A stretch of 28,571 nt of DNA, taken from NCBI GenBank assembly GCA_027596035.1, contig JADGJA010000238.1, positions 1 to 28,571 of the forward strand, written 5' to 3'. Position 1 is the stretch's first letter. Each line of letters opens with the position of its first letter. The stretch comes from Thoreauomyces humboldtii (lineage: Eukaryota; Chytridiomycota; Chytridiomycetes; Spizellomycetales; Powellomycetaceae). Below are positions 1-12,301 of this stretch, piece by piece. The position numbers and the translations under genes were made by a program. The notes beneath the pieces are model-generated. The model saw only the letters and a program-made list of their open reading frames with translations. It had not been told where the DNA came from and searched no databases.

Positions 1-175
1 GGGTTCCATTCTCTTGGGCAACGCAACCAAGTCGAAACTGATCTCCCAAATTCTCGCAGTCCTTCGTATCACGATCTGCGCCTATCATCGCTCGTGTCGC
101 TGCATGCAAGCGGGTGGCGATGTGAGTGACAAATCGTAGCTGAACAGATGGTGAACGCTGGCTTACTTCCTAATC
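1..175. other. Window edge and upstream region of bL12m gene
   Basis: No coding segment is recognisable here. It should contain the promoter and 5' leader of the bL12m gene that starts at 176. I see no TATA-like box or other motif I would defend, and nothing shows a second gene entering from the left edge. Confidence 0.4.
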
Positions 176-1022
176 ATGAATAGGCTCCGTCCCGTCTGCC
201 GGACGACTCGAACGTTCTCGACCTCTTTCCTTACCCGCGCCGATGCCCCATCCTCCCCCCCAGTCGACGCAAAGATTGTGACCATCGTTGATCAGATCGC
301 AAAGCTTACCCTTCTCGAGACGGCGAGCCTTGTTAAGGAGCTGAAGGTTCGTCCGTTGTGGGGCCCACATGCCCTGGCGCGAACATACTCGGAAACGTGG
401 GGTCGATAGCGGCGTTGCGGGTCGACCAGAGGAAGGGCCCTGCGCTGTCTCGGTGAAGAAGAGCGCAGGAGCAACATCAAACGATGTACACACCCGCGAA
501 ATGTTGGACCGGAGAGCTTGTCTCCGCTTGGCGGAATGGGCTTTAGACGGGAGGAGCCATTCCTTGGATCAACCGACGTACCGTGGGGATCAGAGACTGA
601 ACGAAGACTGAATCTCCCCCGCAAATCGCTCAACAGACAAAGCTGAACATTGCGGACATTGTGATGCCGGCCGCATCGGCTGCTCCTGCTGCCGCAGGTG
701 CCGGAGGCGCCGCTGCGCCAGCCGCCGAGGAGAAGCCCGTAGAGAAGACGGAATTCAAGGTCAAACTGGAGAAGTTCGATCCAGCGTCCAAAGCCAAGGT
801 CATCAAGGAGATCAAGGGTATGCTGCCTGGAGCCAACCTTGTGGAGGTAAGCGGGGCGTGGGTTCAGATTCGACCCAAGTACGGCATTCCTCACAATTCC
901 TATAGGCCAAGAAGTTTGTGGAAAGCGTGCCCAAGGTGATCCGTGATAGCGCGACTAAGGAGGAGGCCGAGAAGATGAAGAAGACGCTTGAGGCTCTGGG
1001 GGCAACCGTTATACTGGAATAG
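176..1022 (+). CDS. MRPL12: Mitochondrial large-subunit ribosomal protein bL12m (L7/L12)
   Basis: Builds the flexible L7/L12 stalk of the mitochondrial ribosome, which recruits translation GTPases. Exons are 176-346, 637-846 and 906-1022, giving 165 residues, normal for mitochondrial L12. Residues 1-30 are rich in Arg, Ser and Thr with no acidic residue until near the end, as in a matrix-targeting presequence. The N-terminal dimerisation helices follow (IVDQIAKLTLLETASLVKEL), then an Ala/Pro-rich hinge (AASAAPAAAGAGGAAAPA), then the globular C-terminal domain with the family signature EKTEFKVKLEKFDPASKAKV and the end LEALGATVILE. Intron 1 (347-636, 290 bp) is unusually long for this window and has a GTTCGT donor; intron 2 (847-905) has GTAAGC. 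Both junctions are phase 0. The BEACH gene starts 193 bp downstream on the same strand. Identification is firm; the exact start could shift only to a later Met. Confidence 0.95.
347..636 (+). other. Long first intron of bL12m gene with GTTCGT donor
   Basis: This 290-bp intron is about four times the usual intron length here. Removing it joins ...VKELK to TKLNIADIVMP in frame, exactly as L12 homology requires. I looked for C/D-box snoRNA signals because ribosomal protein introns often host them. No C box (RTGATGA) is visible, and isolated CTGA matches near 597 and 607 are not evidence alone. Confidence 0.75.
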
Positions 1023-1215
1023 TGCGACCATAGGGGAGTTTACCCCCACACTATCTTGACGTCGGGTCCACTCTGAGGAGGCACCTTCTTCACTGTTTAG
1101 AATATATCTGCTTGGCCGGTAACGGAGGGCTTGTGGAGACCAATGCGGAACCTACGTCCCAACCCTATGGCCTGCTCTACTAGGGTTGGAAGCCTACGCG
1201 CACTGACATTTCACA

Positions 1216-4200
1216 ATGTCAATGGATTCCCTTCCTCCTTCCTTCCCCAGTCGCCACCGCCATCTTGAAGGTCGAGCGGACGCGAAAACTCCTTTGCTTT
1301 TCTCTCGAATGGAATGGTTGAAGAAAACCGCAGGAAAGGTCAATAATACTGGCCGTCACCCGCGATCCGCCGCTCCCGCTCGTGTTGCCACTGGCCGGTT
1401 CGACGTCAACCCGGAACCAGGTGTCTGCTGTCCCCTCGGAGGACGACATGACGGTACCTTTGGCGAAGATGACACCGGATGGGAACTCAAAAAGTCGTGG
1501 CAGCATTATGCCCACTTCTCCCGTGAACTCGACTTGGATAAGGTGACCCTCGACCCTCGACGGCCGTCAGAGTCTGAGCTGCGAGATCAGTCTGGGTCGG
1601 CGGAATTGGATGAGAAGGATACTCTGCTCTTCCAGTATCTGAGCGTGTTCAACAGGGGTCATCAGCAGCTGAATGTCAGCGCAAATAGTCAGGACATGCT
1701 GTCGCTTCAACCGGGAGAGCAGACCAACGCACCTCCCGCCATGCAGGCAACCTCCCCAACGTCCCCCCTCTCGCCGACACTGCCAGTTGGCCATCCTCAT
1801 GCTGCAGTCACAGGTGTTTGCAAAGCTGCAGCCGGCATCGAAGAACATTTCCGGAAGTACCTTACAACGGGTTCATCCGAGTCTCTTCGGCTCGTCGCTG
1901 GATTTTTGGTGCATCTAGAGATACTATCCCGCTTTGACGGGAATAGGCAGGCGATGATATCGCACGACTTTGCTGGTCCCTGCGGCACTATTCTGCTAGC
2001 TGTAGTGGAGGCTCTGACCGGCGAGAGCACTCCAGCCGTTCAATCGTTTTGCCATCGAGCGGCACGCCTTCTACTTGTCATTTTTCAACGTTGTGCCGAC
2101 CCAGATGGACAGTGGGTTGGCTTTGCGCACCATCTCTCTTCTCAAAATACCATCGGGCATCACTTCGAGACTTCTCACATCAGAAGGCCATGGCGACACC
2201 CGTTAGCCCACAATGCCGTGAGGAGTCTGGTGTCGTCTGTCCTGCGTTTACAGTACCATCTGCGACCATCGGAAGGGGTAGACGCGTTCGCAACACGCTT
2301 GCAGTGTCTGAACATGCTAGCGTGTCTCTCGGTTCACCAGGCTTCGACTGTGTGCACTGTGTTGGGGGAGTTACCGTTGCTCGAGCAGTTCCTTTGTCTT
2401 ACGGGGTGCCCGTTACCCTCGCAACGTGCTCAGGAGACCTCATCCGACACGAAGCAAACTTGGGATGCATCGGCAGCGCTGGAATACAGATGCCAGATCC
2501 ACGGGTTTCTCGTCATTAAGCATCTGTTCATAAAACAGCCGGAATTCCCAGACCAACTTTGCCGGGAAGGCTGGTGCAACAGGTTGACGGAACTGCTTAT
2601 CTGGGTCGCGTCTTTGGCAGCAGATTCGGAACCTTTCCATGTCGAAGCTGCGTCCACCCTCGCGAGTCGGTCCACCATGAGCATCGGGCCGGCACGCCCG
2701 CGTTCGCCATTCGGTGACCCCGTTCCGGCTTTTGATCCTCCTAAAATCTGGAGCGGAGACGCCGGCAAATGGCCGGAATATGCTGTAGATGAATATCCGC
2801 CACCAAGTCCAGTCTGTCTCACCAGTCCACTTGACTTTTTCCTCAAGATTCTGGAGACGTCCTTGGCCGAAGATTTCTCAGGACAATGGGCGTCAAGCGT
2901 CCAGAGTTCGGTGAGCGGTTTCGGAACTGACTTACCGAATCGCGAGGCACATCAGGAGAATATCTCCGAGGTGGTCGTAAACCAGGCAGTGGGATTTAGC
3001 TTGAAGTTGCTCCTGCAGGCAGTAGCCATGGCAAAAGTTCACGAAGATCTGACTATAGTCGCGCTTTTCAAGGAGCATCCAGTGCTCCAATTCGCGTTTC
3101 TTCGATTCGTGGGAAACCTGCTCAGAGCGGATGGCAGTAACTTTGGAAGCGTTGGCCGAACACACCGTACCTTGTGTCTGCAGTGGATGAATAGTCTTGA
3201 TGTTTGGGAGTCTCTGGTCGGCGAGGACTTTTACCTTTGGGCGGCGCAGGACCAGTCTCGGGCATCGCAACCGCCGGCAGTGCTCCTGCGAAACAAAGTT
3301 ATGCACGTACTATCTTACGGTGCGGGATGCACGGAGGATGTTAACGATCAAGCATGTCAAGCCCTGCTCTCACTCTTGCAAAGTCAGTGCAATTCAGATG
3401 CTGGGGCTGTTTACGATTCTTGCGGCGCCCTCTGCGCGATCCTCCGTGCTCAGCGAGCTGTGACCCAAGAGGCTTTTCGCCGACTAAACACGTTCGATAT
3501 CCTCGTACCAATCATCTCACGATTTGCTGACGCCAACTCGTGGGAGTTCCTGCACCCCGTGATTGCTCTTCTGCAGTCGGCTATGTATGGCAACACTGAG
3601 ATGTCCGTTTACGCTTTCGCCAGTCCGGCTATCATGAATTTGCTACTATTACTCTTATCGAAAGAGGATTTGCAGACATCCATGTTTGCACAAGCGCAGA
3701 TCTTAGACATTGCGATAATCTTGTGCAAGGACTACCCTACATATGGGCGATGGGGACTATCCTTTCCTGCTATTCGGAACGCGCTCCCAATGCCCATGAC
3801 CCCGCCTCCCATGGACCTGGAAACAACGCCTGAGCTGTTCAAGCGGTACTTCGAATGTTTTCCAGCAGTGTTCGACCGATCTGATAGATCCGCGCTCCAG
3901 CTGCGACTACTGCAAGGCATCCGACGATTGCTGGCGCAGCATCGGGACATCGAGAGCACGTTGAAAGATGCTTTGATCAAGGCGAATGCCTTTCAGTTCC
4001 TGTTGAGCATTCTGAGTGCTAAGATCGACCTGGAAGGTGAATCGTCAGACACTATCGCCCGTTCTTTGGTGGAAGGTGTTATCGATACGCTGGTCGTTCT
4101 GCTCCAGGGTGACGAATACGCAAAGCGCGTCTTCCGACTCCTCCGTGGATATGATGAAATCCTGACCCGCGTATGCATCAAGCCGGCCCGCGCTACTTGG

Positions 4201-7200
4201 CCGGGTCTTCTCGAAGGAGCGTTCATGCTGCTTGCTGATGGGGAAACTAGCACTCCTGTTCGTGTTTGCAACGGCGATGTTCTGGAGTTTCTCGCTCGGC
4301 TCTATTCGCATTGTTTGCCGCCGTTACGGTCCCAACTCCTGTCACGGCTTGCAGACATCGCGGCATCCCACGACACAAACAAGGCTGTTATGCACAATAG
4401 TGGCACGTTTAGCCACTTTCTTCGCTTAGTGCTGCCTCTAGCGGATTGTCAGAAGGATCTCGCGGACATTATGCGCTTGCTTGCACCCATCGCATGGTAC
4501 TCTTTGACAGTTGCAGAAGTCAAATTGCTTTTACAATGTCTGCGCCGCCGCAATATGTCACACGATGCGTCCAGCGTGATGACCGGTACGACTTGGTCTG
4601 CCGCCATCGGCGGCCTGCAGCATCCTGCTTCAGTTGGGCTCAATATCCAGGGTGGCGCGGTTCAGGATAATGGAACTCGCGACAAGTCCTTGAACGAAAC
4701 ACTTGCTACTGGACGGGAGTTGCCCGTGTGGTACGATGCGCTAGTACATACCCTACTGGAAATAGCACAGAAGCAGCACGGAGACCTCGACTTCTTTGCA
4801 TTCGATGGGACTGGTGGCATGATCGTTCCGGGACTCGCCAAGTGGCCACCTGGCACCAGTGGCTGGAGCTTTGTGACATGGATCCGTTTAGAAGACCCCA
4901 TTGGAAAGCCCCACGTGAACGAGGATGGTCGGATCCTGACGCTACGGACTCCGGCCGGGGACCATGCTTGCGAAATCTCTGTTCAGCAGCAAGAGCTGGC
5001 GGTGGCTGTCACGCGTGCAGGTCGTCGTCACGTGACTGTTGCCTCAGGCCATTACCTCGCCTATGGCCAATGGCAATGCGTGGTCATCACCCATACGCAA
5101 CCCAAGTTTCCGTGGTCAAATGCTTCAGAAATCATCGTGTACATAGACAGCGACCTCACCTGGAAAGGCAAGCTCGAGTTCCCGGAGGCAACTGCTTACT
5201 CTGTGGCATTTGTAGGGGCTTCGCAGGTGCAGGCGCCTGGTGCCCTTGCCAGATCGTCAGTCTCGCAAAGTTTTATCAACAGCTTCACAGGCCAGTTGAC
5301 ATCATTGTATCTATTTGAGGACGTTCTCGTTCCGGCCCAAGTGGCGAGCGTTTTCTCCCATGGTCCTTCCGTTGCTTCGCACCTCGGTCGGGAGCGATCA
5401 TTTGCAGGAGAAAATGATATCGCTCCTACCCTACCCAATCTCGGGCGGGTGCTGTTAGAATTCCATCCTCTGGCCACAATTATTACTCCGGTACCGGGCG
5501 AGGGTCGTCGCCGGTCCACCGACGGTGGTGCTATTACATCTGGGGTCACAACCTGTGGAACAAAGTCCCTTCAAACAGCGATCCATGCACTCGGCGGAAT
5601 CGGCATCTTAGTGCCGATCCTTGCACAGGTGGATCTTTTGGGTGGGAACGTTCCAAATTCTTCATCTCCAACGGATTCTCACGCGGAACTCACAGTGATT
5701 CGCAAACTTCGAACTGCCTCGTTCTTTGAGCTCCTCGCATGTGTCACCCGTCGTGATCATGGCCACCGCCAGGCGTTTGCGACCATGAACGGGCCGAGAT
5801 TAGTCGGCAGCCTACTCCAGCAAAATGACTATGCAAGCCTGGGTATCGAGGTCTTTCAAGCGCTTACAAAGTTCCTCGAGGTGAAGCACGTGGCTTGGAG
5901 TTGTTTCGATCACCTTCCCGCTGACATCCCCGACTATCATAGGCGACGTCGAGCCATGCAGAGCTATGTTCGGCAGTGGAGGAAAATCTCCTCTTCGACA
6001 TTCGGATATGGGCGCAGACTCCTGCTTATGTTCAGGCCGAGTATCTTCCCTTTGTCCACGAACTCCTTACAAATCGTATGAATGCTTACGCACGGCGGTT
6101 TGGCGTTTCATTCTGGATCGATGTCCTCGAGCGCTGGTATCGAACAACGCCTTCCGCCTCAAAACCGGAAGGGACGTCTCTTCTGTCAGCAAACGATCTC
6201 ACAGCGATCAGAAGAGAGATCCTTGCGATCGTGCACGCCTTTCTGGTTCATGACCCATCATCGACAGACCTCGATCGATTTGTGCGGACCCTTACAATAA
6301 TGGATGATCCGAGCCACGTTTCACAGTGTTTGATGCTAGTTCTCGACATCAGCACAACGAAAGGGTCAAGTGAAGCTGCGAAACTAACCGACCGCTTGTT
6401 ACATCATGGAGCGGCCGAGGTCTTTCTCCAACTCTTGCAGGGCCCACTGTCTGAGGGAATCCCGGTTCTCGTGCTCCAACTTCACGCGGTTATGTTCTCG
6501 CAAGGGAAGATATCCGAGAAATGGAAACGCCGTCTTCGCATGGAAGACCTCACGTGGTTGCAGGCTGTTGGACTATCCTCGGCATCGATCCATCCGCCAG
6601 GACCAGCGCTGCTTGCTCGGATCTTGGCACCGGAGCACTTTTCCCGTGATGTTTACCACTCTCTACTGCAATTATCCGTGGAACACCAAATCGTGCGCTG
6701 GAACGTTCCTCTCGCAACCTCAAATGATACAGACAAGAACATACCTGCACACACGGCACTGTTTACGGCGCCTCTGGATCTGCGGCCCCTGCGTGTGCGC
6801 AATCCTGGCTACCTCCAGGCTATCCTCGACCTGTGCGCACATCCGGACACGCCAACGCAGCTCACAGCCGACATCCTTCGTGATCTGCTCGTCCTTACCG
6901 CTCGCAACCCGAACGGGGAACGTGCACGCAAAAGTCTTCGATGGCAACCCGCATTTCTTGCACTGCTCCCACAGGAGGTTGTTGGTTTAGAAAAGCACGC
7001 GAGCATGGATGAACATGCAGGGCTTGACTCGGACACTACCAGCCTTGCGAACCTGATATTTAAAGCGCTGACTGCTTTCACAATTGATTCGTTCGACCGT
7101 GATCGGAAAGCGTGGCGAGTTGTGGAGGAAACCATTACTTATGCATATCTTATGCAAGTCGAGACGAACGCGGATATTACGATCCGTAGATACTTGACGA

Positions 7201-10200
7201 ATCTGCTTGCCGCTATTAGAGGCCAGTCGGCCGATAATGCTTGGCGCAATTTCTCCGCAGCAAAGATGGTAGGTGGTTGCCCATTGCATCTGCAGTGATG
7301 AGCAGTATCTTACTGTTCGTCCTCCATACAGGAAAATATCGTGCATCTTCTGTTCTTTGTCGAAGAGTATATGTTCCACCATCATAGCATGCTCGATGCA
7401 CTTGGTAACGAAGTGCGGTCTCAAGGTAGCCTATCTCAAGGCATGGCAGTTTCATTCAAAGCTTATAATTGGTATTTGCTCTCGTCCTAGATACTAAGCA
7501 GTTGCGCTCTGTTCTTCGAAAGTCTGATCTGCTTGATAACGTTGTTTGCAAAAGCGTTACCGACAATGATGACGTGCGAATCTCCTTTCCGCTCGGCGAG
7601 TGTCGCATTTTGGCAGAGGAATGTCTCGAGCTTTTGTCTTGTTTGCTCGACGCAGGAGTTGCTCAAGTGCGACTCGAGGACGCTGCCGAGAAGGTCGGTC
7701 GCTTCCTGTTGGCCTCGAGATGGAAGGCGCTTCACCTAACTCTCGTCTGTTGGCAGAGTCATACTCGTACCGGAGGCCTTATCCGGCTGGCCATACGCAT
7801 CTTGTTGAGCGGGCTGTCCGTTCCGGAAGAGGCCACGTGGCATTTAACCGTACGCCACTTGATCCCGCTGCTGGACAAGCATGCCAGCACATTTTCGGAA
7901 CAAAAACGAGACCGCGGACTCTATGTTCTGGGACACATCCACGAAGCCTACGTTGTGTGAGTGACTTTATGTGACTTCCGCCGTAACACCTCTTTAACCT
8001 GTCCACAGCAGTGCGCAAGGCGAGCCGGAGGATCATACATCCGATCCACGTGTCCTCCTTCCGCTCTACATTTTAGCTCTCGGTCGTTGGCGCGACGTCG
8101 TGGCGGGACTCGTAGATAAAGCTCATCCGGAGGACGGTTCCATCGTCTCCGATCAGCTGTTATCCGAAGCCCTCGCAGATCAGGATATCTTCTGCCACTT
8201 GGTCAGCTCACCTGTCTGGGCTGGCGTTTTCGACGCACATCTCTTCCCGGTGATGCGCGTAGTCGAAGAGGAGCAATTCGCCTTCGTACCGCTTGTTGCC
8301 CGCCGATTCACGCGCGCAGCCCGCACATTGCTTAACACCTGGACCAAAGAACAAGCAGCAGTCGACAGTTGTCTCAACCTGATTCAAGTCGTCCTGCAAA
8401 ATTCCATGTGGCGACGCAGAGAGGCCGAAGCCCGCGCCAAAATGGACTGGGACAAGTCAGCCGAGATGGATAGACGTTACGTAGCTCGTGAACTATGTTC
8501 TCTGTGGCGGAACCTTACACTCGAGCGCGGCATCTGGAATCCCTACGGAACTGATTCCCCCCAACAGATCAAACGTTGGAAGATGGATCGAGCCGAGAAC
8601 AACTTGCGTATGCGTCGCCGATTGACAGTCAACTGGGAGTTCGATTCTCATCAAATCGCTGCATCGAAGCGTGACAAAACGTTCAAGCCCGATCCTTCGG
8701 CAAGTCCGAAGCTTTCTCGAGGGACTACCCTTACTAGCTTACCTGATCGGAAAGTGGTGGATCGGCGTGATTCCACTGGATCCAATGATCTCCTCAAAAG
8801 CATGAATGCGATCAGCCTCAGTGGCGCGTCGCTGATACCAGAAGACGATGCGGACATAGGGGAGGATGAATGGAGCATCTTGAACGAGGAAGATTTACAC
8901 GGCATGTACTCGATAGTCGGCGCCAATGGCAATGGCATCGACGCAAAACAAAGGTTGATCTACTCGGCCGAGTGCGAAATGATATTGCTCATGACGCCGG
9001 TCAAAGGTCGTCTTGATCTGACGCCCACCCACCTTCTCTTTACCGCGGATATCAAAGCAACAACGGCCTCCTTGTGCGAGTCGGAGCGAGACGCTGTGAT
9101 GGCGTTGATGACCGATAACCGAGCTTGGTTAAAAGAGCGGGCTTGGCCTCTGGCGGATCTCCGTGATACGTATCTCCGCAGATACATGTTACGGCGGAGC
9201 GCAGTCGAGTTGTTCTTCTTGGACAAGACTTCCCACCTTTTCAACTTCGCTGGTGCCGGCAAGTTAGCTTCCAAAGACCGTCTTAAGTTCTTGAAGGCCC
9301 TTGTTGCTTGCAAGCCACCAAATCTGCGCGCAATCGACTTGCGAAGCACCCCTCCAGACCTCGTCAAGCGCAGCAACATGCCAGATCGATGGGCAAAGCG
9401 CGAGATCTCTAACTTCGAATACTTGATGTGGTTAAATACCGTTAGTGGTGAGTGACGATCATACGAGTGAAGACGGCAACATGACTCAAAAAAGTCCACT
9501 TCCGGGGCAGGTCGTACATACAATGACCTAACACAGTACCCGGTATTTCCTTGGTGCGTGATTAGTCGTATACAATTACATATCTCCTGAAGACTCATAC
9601 GAGCTGCATTTTCTAATCAGGATCCTCCGCGACTACCAAAGCGACACTCTGGACCTGACCGACAACGCAGTCTACCGAGATCTGTCCAAACCGATAGGGG
9701 CCGTGGATGATACGAGACTTCAAGGCTTCTTGGCGCGATACGAGGCATTCGAGGATCCGTCCGGGGTCATCAAAAAGTTCCATTACGGAACCCATTACTC
9801 GTCTGCCGCGTCCGTACTTTTCTACTTGCTGCGCCTGGAGCCTTTCACAAGTCTCCATGTGGGTCTGCAAAGCGGAAAGTTCGACCATCCGGATAGGTGA
9901 GCCTCGAGTGTTGGGATGCAGTCGAAACTGATTGAAGAGCACACTGACGTCCAAACATAGGCAATTTCACGCTATACAAGGCTGTTGGAAGTCTGTCTCT
10001 ACCGGTGCTGGAGACGTTAAAGAACTGATACCCGAGTTCTTTTACATGCCAGAGTTTCTGCGCAACGAGGTATGTCTCAATTGGGTTCCTACGAACGATA
10101 CCATCCTGACTTCATAGGCGCTCCAGAACGATTTTGATCTGGGTACGAAGCAGACCGGCGAGGTTCTTGGGGATGTTTTGCTTCCACCATGGGCAAAAAG

Positions 10201-11899
10201 CTACGATGAGTTCATCAGGATCCATCGCGAAGCTCTTGAAGGCGACTACGTGTCTGAACATCTCAACGAATGGATCGACCTTATTTGGGGCTACAAGCAG
10301 ACAGGAGAAGAAGCAATCAAGGCATACAACGTGTTTTACTACCTGACCTACGAGGGTGCGATAAATATTGATGCCATCAAGGATCCGATGGAACGGCGGT
10401 CCATAGAAGATCAGATCAACAATTTTGGCCAAACACCATCTCAACTGTTCAAGAAGCCTCATCCAAGACGAAGCATGGCTGCCGCTGGCACAGATCTCTT
10501 GAAGCTTTTCCGCAATCCGCAAAATCACCGAAGCTATCTTGTCGAGCTCAAGGGGACTAGTTTGCTTTTCGTAGCCGTCTGCAGAGACGAGCGACGTGAC
10601 ACAGTGAGGGATTCTGTAGGAGTCGGCGGTGCAGGGCATCCCGCTTGGTCAGGTGGTGATACTCGTCTCGTGACGGTGGACTCGAGCCAACTGTTCCGAG
10701 CACATCACCTAAGTTGCGCCGACGACGGCTCATTCTTATGCGAGCTTGATCAGGCGCCAATCCGGAATCGGTAAGGTCGAATATGCCGGGTGTGCACATG
10801 GATAGAGTAGAGCTGATATGCGCAATCTTTGCAGCAAACTCCCTTTCCAACTCGCATCCACCTTTACTCCACATACTCAATTGTACGCTGTCACTCGTGA
10901 TGGACGGACACTCGTCGCCGGTGGTTGTTGGGATTGCTCCTTTCGAATCATGCAGCTCGATGCCAATCAGGGTCAGGGCTCTCCGCGGACCGTCGAAATT
11001 ATCTACGGTCACCGTGACATCGTGACATGTCTTGCGCTTGGGGAGGACGGTCGTACCATAGTCACTGGCTCCCGCGATACCACTGTCATGTCATGGGAGA
11101 TCGATTTGACCGCTCAAGGCAACCCCGTAGCCCGAAACCGACGCAAAGTCTTCTGCGGCCACGATGAGGCTGTAACAGATGTTGCGGTAAACGTCGAGCA
11201 CGGCCTCGTGGTTAGCGGATCCTCGGTACGTGCAAGATCTTGAGGCTGGAGGCGGATTCTCGTTTCCTGTACTTATCCCGCATGTGTGCCGAACAGGACG
11301 GCACTGTCATTCTCCATACGCTTTACGACGGCTCCTATTTGCGCACTCTAAGCCCACTACCACAAAAGCCCGACGAAACATTGAGCATCCGCCGTGTGCT
11401 GGTCACCGTCGATGCGGCTGTCATCGTCTACTCTGAGGTTATACCACGGGAGCATGTTGCTGCTGCTGCCGCTGGGTTCATCGGCGAGCAACCATCAGCA
11501 GCGCGCCGAGGCTCGGCGCCGGCACTCGGAGGCGTTTGCTATCTCCATGCCTTTTCCGTCAACGGACGGCCGACGTGCAGTCGGATGTTTCCTACACGTC
11601 TGAAAGCCGTGACGTGTTCTGCGGATGGCGCCCATCTCGTTGTTGCTGACGACCGAGGTGGCATATCCTTGCTCAAAAGTTACAAGTGAGCCCTCCTATC
11701 GTCTTTGGTTCATATATATCTACATACAGCTCACGTCTTCCCTGTCAGCTTTCACATTCTCCACCGCTTCGACGTTTCCGTCAGCGTTACAAGCATCGCC
11801 ATCTCACTCGATCAGCGACACTTCTTTTTGGGCCGCAAGGATGGCAGGATGCTCGTATTGGAACACGATCCCAAGCCTGCTTCCCGTGCCTCCTCCTGA
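1216..11899 (+). CDS. Giant BEACH-domain WD40 protein (neurobeachin/LRBA/Bph1 family)
   Basis: A large scaffold-like protein; the family acts in endolysosomal traffic, vesicle fission and protein sorting. Exons: 1216-5880, 5943-7268, 7332-7425, 7491-7956, 8009-9447, 9511-9553, 9621-9896, 9961-10069, 10118-10770, 10835-11225, 11297-11685, 11749-11899 (10,002 nt, 3,333 residues). An armadillo-like helical N-terminal half is followed by a concanavalin-A-like domain near residues 1185-1375 ([12 protein letters not shown]), a helical DUF4704-like region, a PH-BEACH domain about 2490-2625, the BEACH domain about 2650-2925 ([60 protein letters not shown]) and C-terminal WD40 repeats about 3025-3333. 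The start at 1216 has the context TCACAATG, shared with two other genes here; a later Met at 1309 is the alternative. Yeast Bph1 is much shorter, so the layout is closer to LRBA/neurobeachin. Exon 1 is 4.7 kb, while 11 introns crowd the rest. Confidence 0.95.
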
Positions 11900-12301
11900 A
11901 CCATGATAGGACGATACCTTCACATATTTTTTTCTCTCCTTATCCCGCATTCAGCAATTCATGATTTTTGATGTTCTCGAGGTTCTCGACTGACTTCGCC
12001 CCACTTTGACAGCCAACGGTATCAGGGTCAAGCCAAAGGACGCGCGGGCAGAGAGCGAGCTTGGGTGAATTTGAAGGAACGTCAGGACCTCGGCGTTTGG
12101 TTCAGACCGATTCACGTTCCTTCAAATTCACCCAAGCTCGCTCTCTGCCCGCGCGTCCTTTGGCTTGTCTCGAAAGCTCATTCAGTGGACTGATCATAGC
12201 CTGCTCTGCGGAAGATCCGGTATAAACCTGTTCGATTTCGTGAATTTCCGTGGCTTTGGGAAGCTCATTCACGCGTAGGGCCGGCATGTATAATAGCGTT
12301 G
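11900..12301. other. Intergenic region between BEACH and Dip1 genes, with hairpin
   Basis: About 400 bp separates the BEACH stop codon from the chosen Dip1 start. The main structure is the inverted repeat at 12029-12167. From about 12168 to 12290 a plus-strand frame stays open and reads GINLFDFVNFRGFGKLIHA. It could be an upstream Dip1 exon, ending near 12270 at a GTAGGG donor and joining via a 13-base exon at 12328-12340. The minus strand is also open there, so I do not call a gene. Confidence 0.4.
12029..12167. repeat. Perfect 54-bp inverted repeat with 31-bp spacer
   Basis: The left arm is 12029-12082 and the right arm 12114-12167. They are exact reverse complements over 54 bases, and the spacer 12083-12113 is not self-complementary. 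Each arm contains CAAGCCAAAGGACGCGCG or its complement at the outer end. Pairing stops sharply at both edges. There is no transposase and I see no target-site duplication. It could be a small hairpin element, an RNA structure upstream of Dip1, or an assembly or amplification artefact. Confidence 0.9.

Noticed and set aside
347..636. Intronic snoRNA in the bL12m gene
   Set aside because: There is no C box, no matched C'/D' pair and no clear H/ACA hairpin pair.
5881..5976. Apparent frameshift in the BEACH gene near 5.95 kb
   Set aside because: A 62-bp intron at 5881-5942 (GTGAAG donor, CTGAC branch-like motif, ATAG acceptor) joins FLE to [10 protein letters not shown] in frame and leads into the expected [11 protein letters not shown] block, so no break is needed.
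8960..9598. 212-residue open frame antisense to the PH-BEACH region
   Set aside because: It overlaps strongly conserved BEACH coding sequence and two well-supported introns, and its product resembles nothing known.
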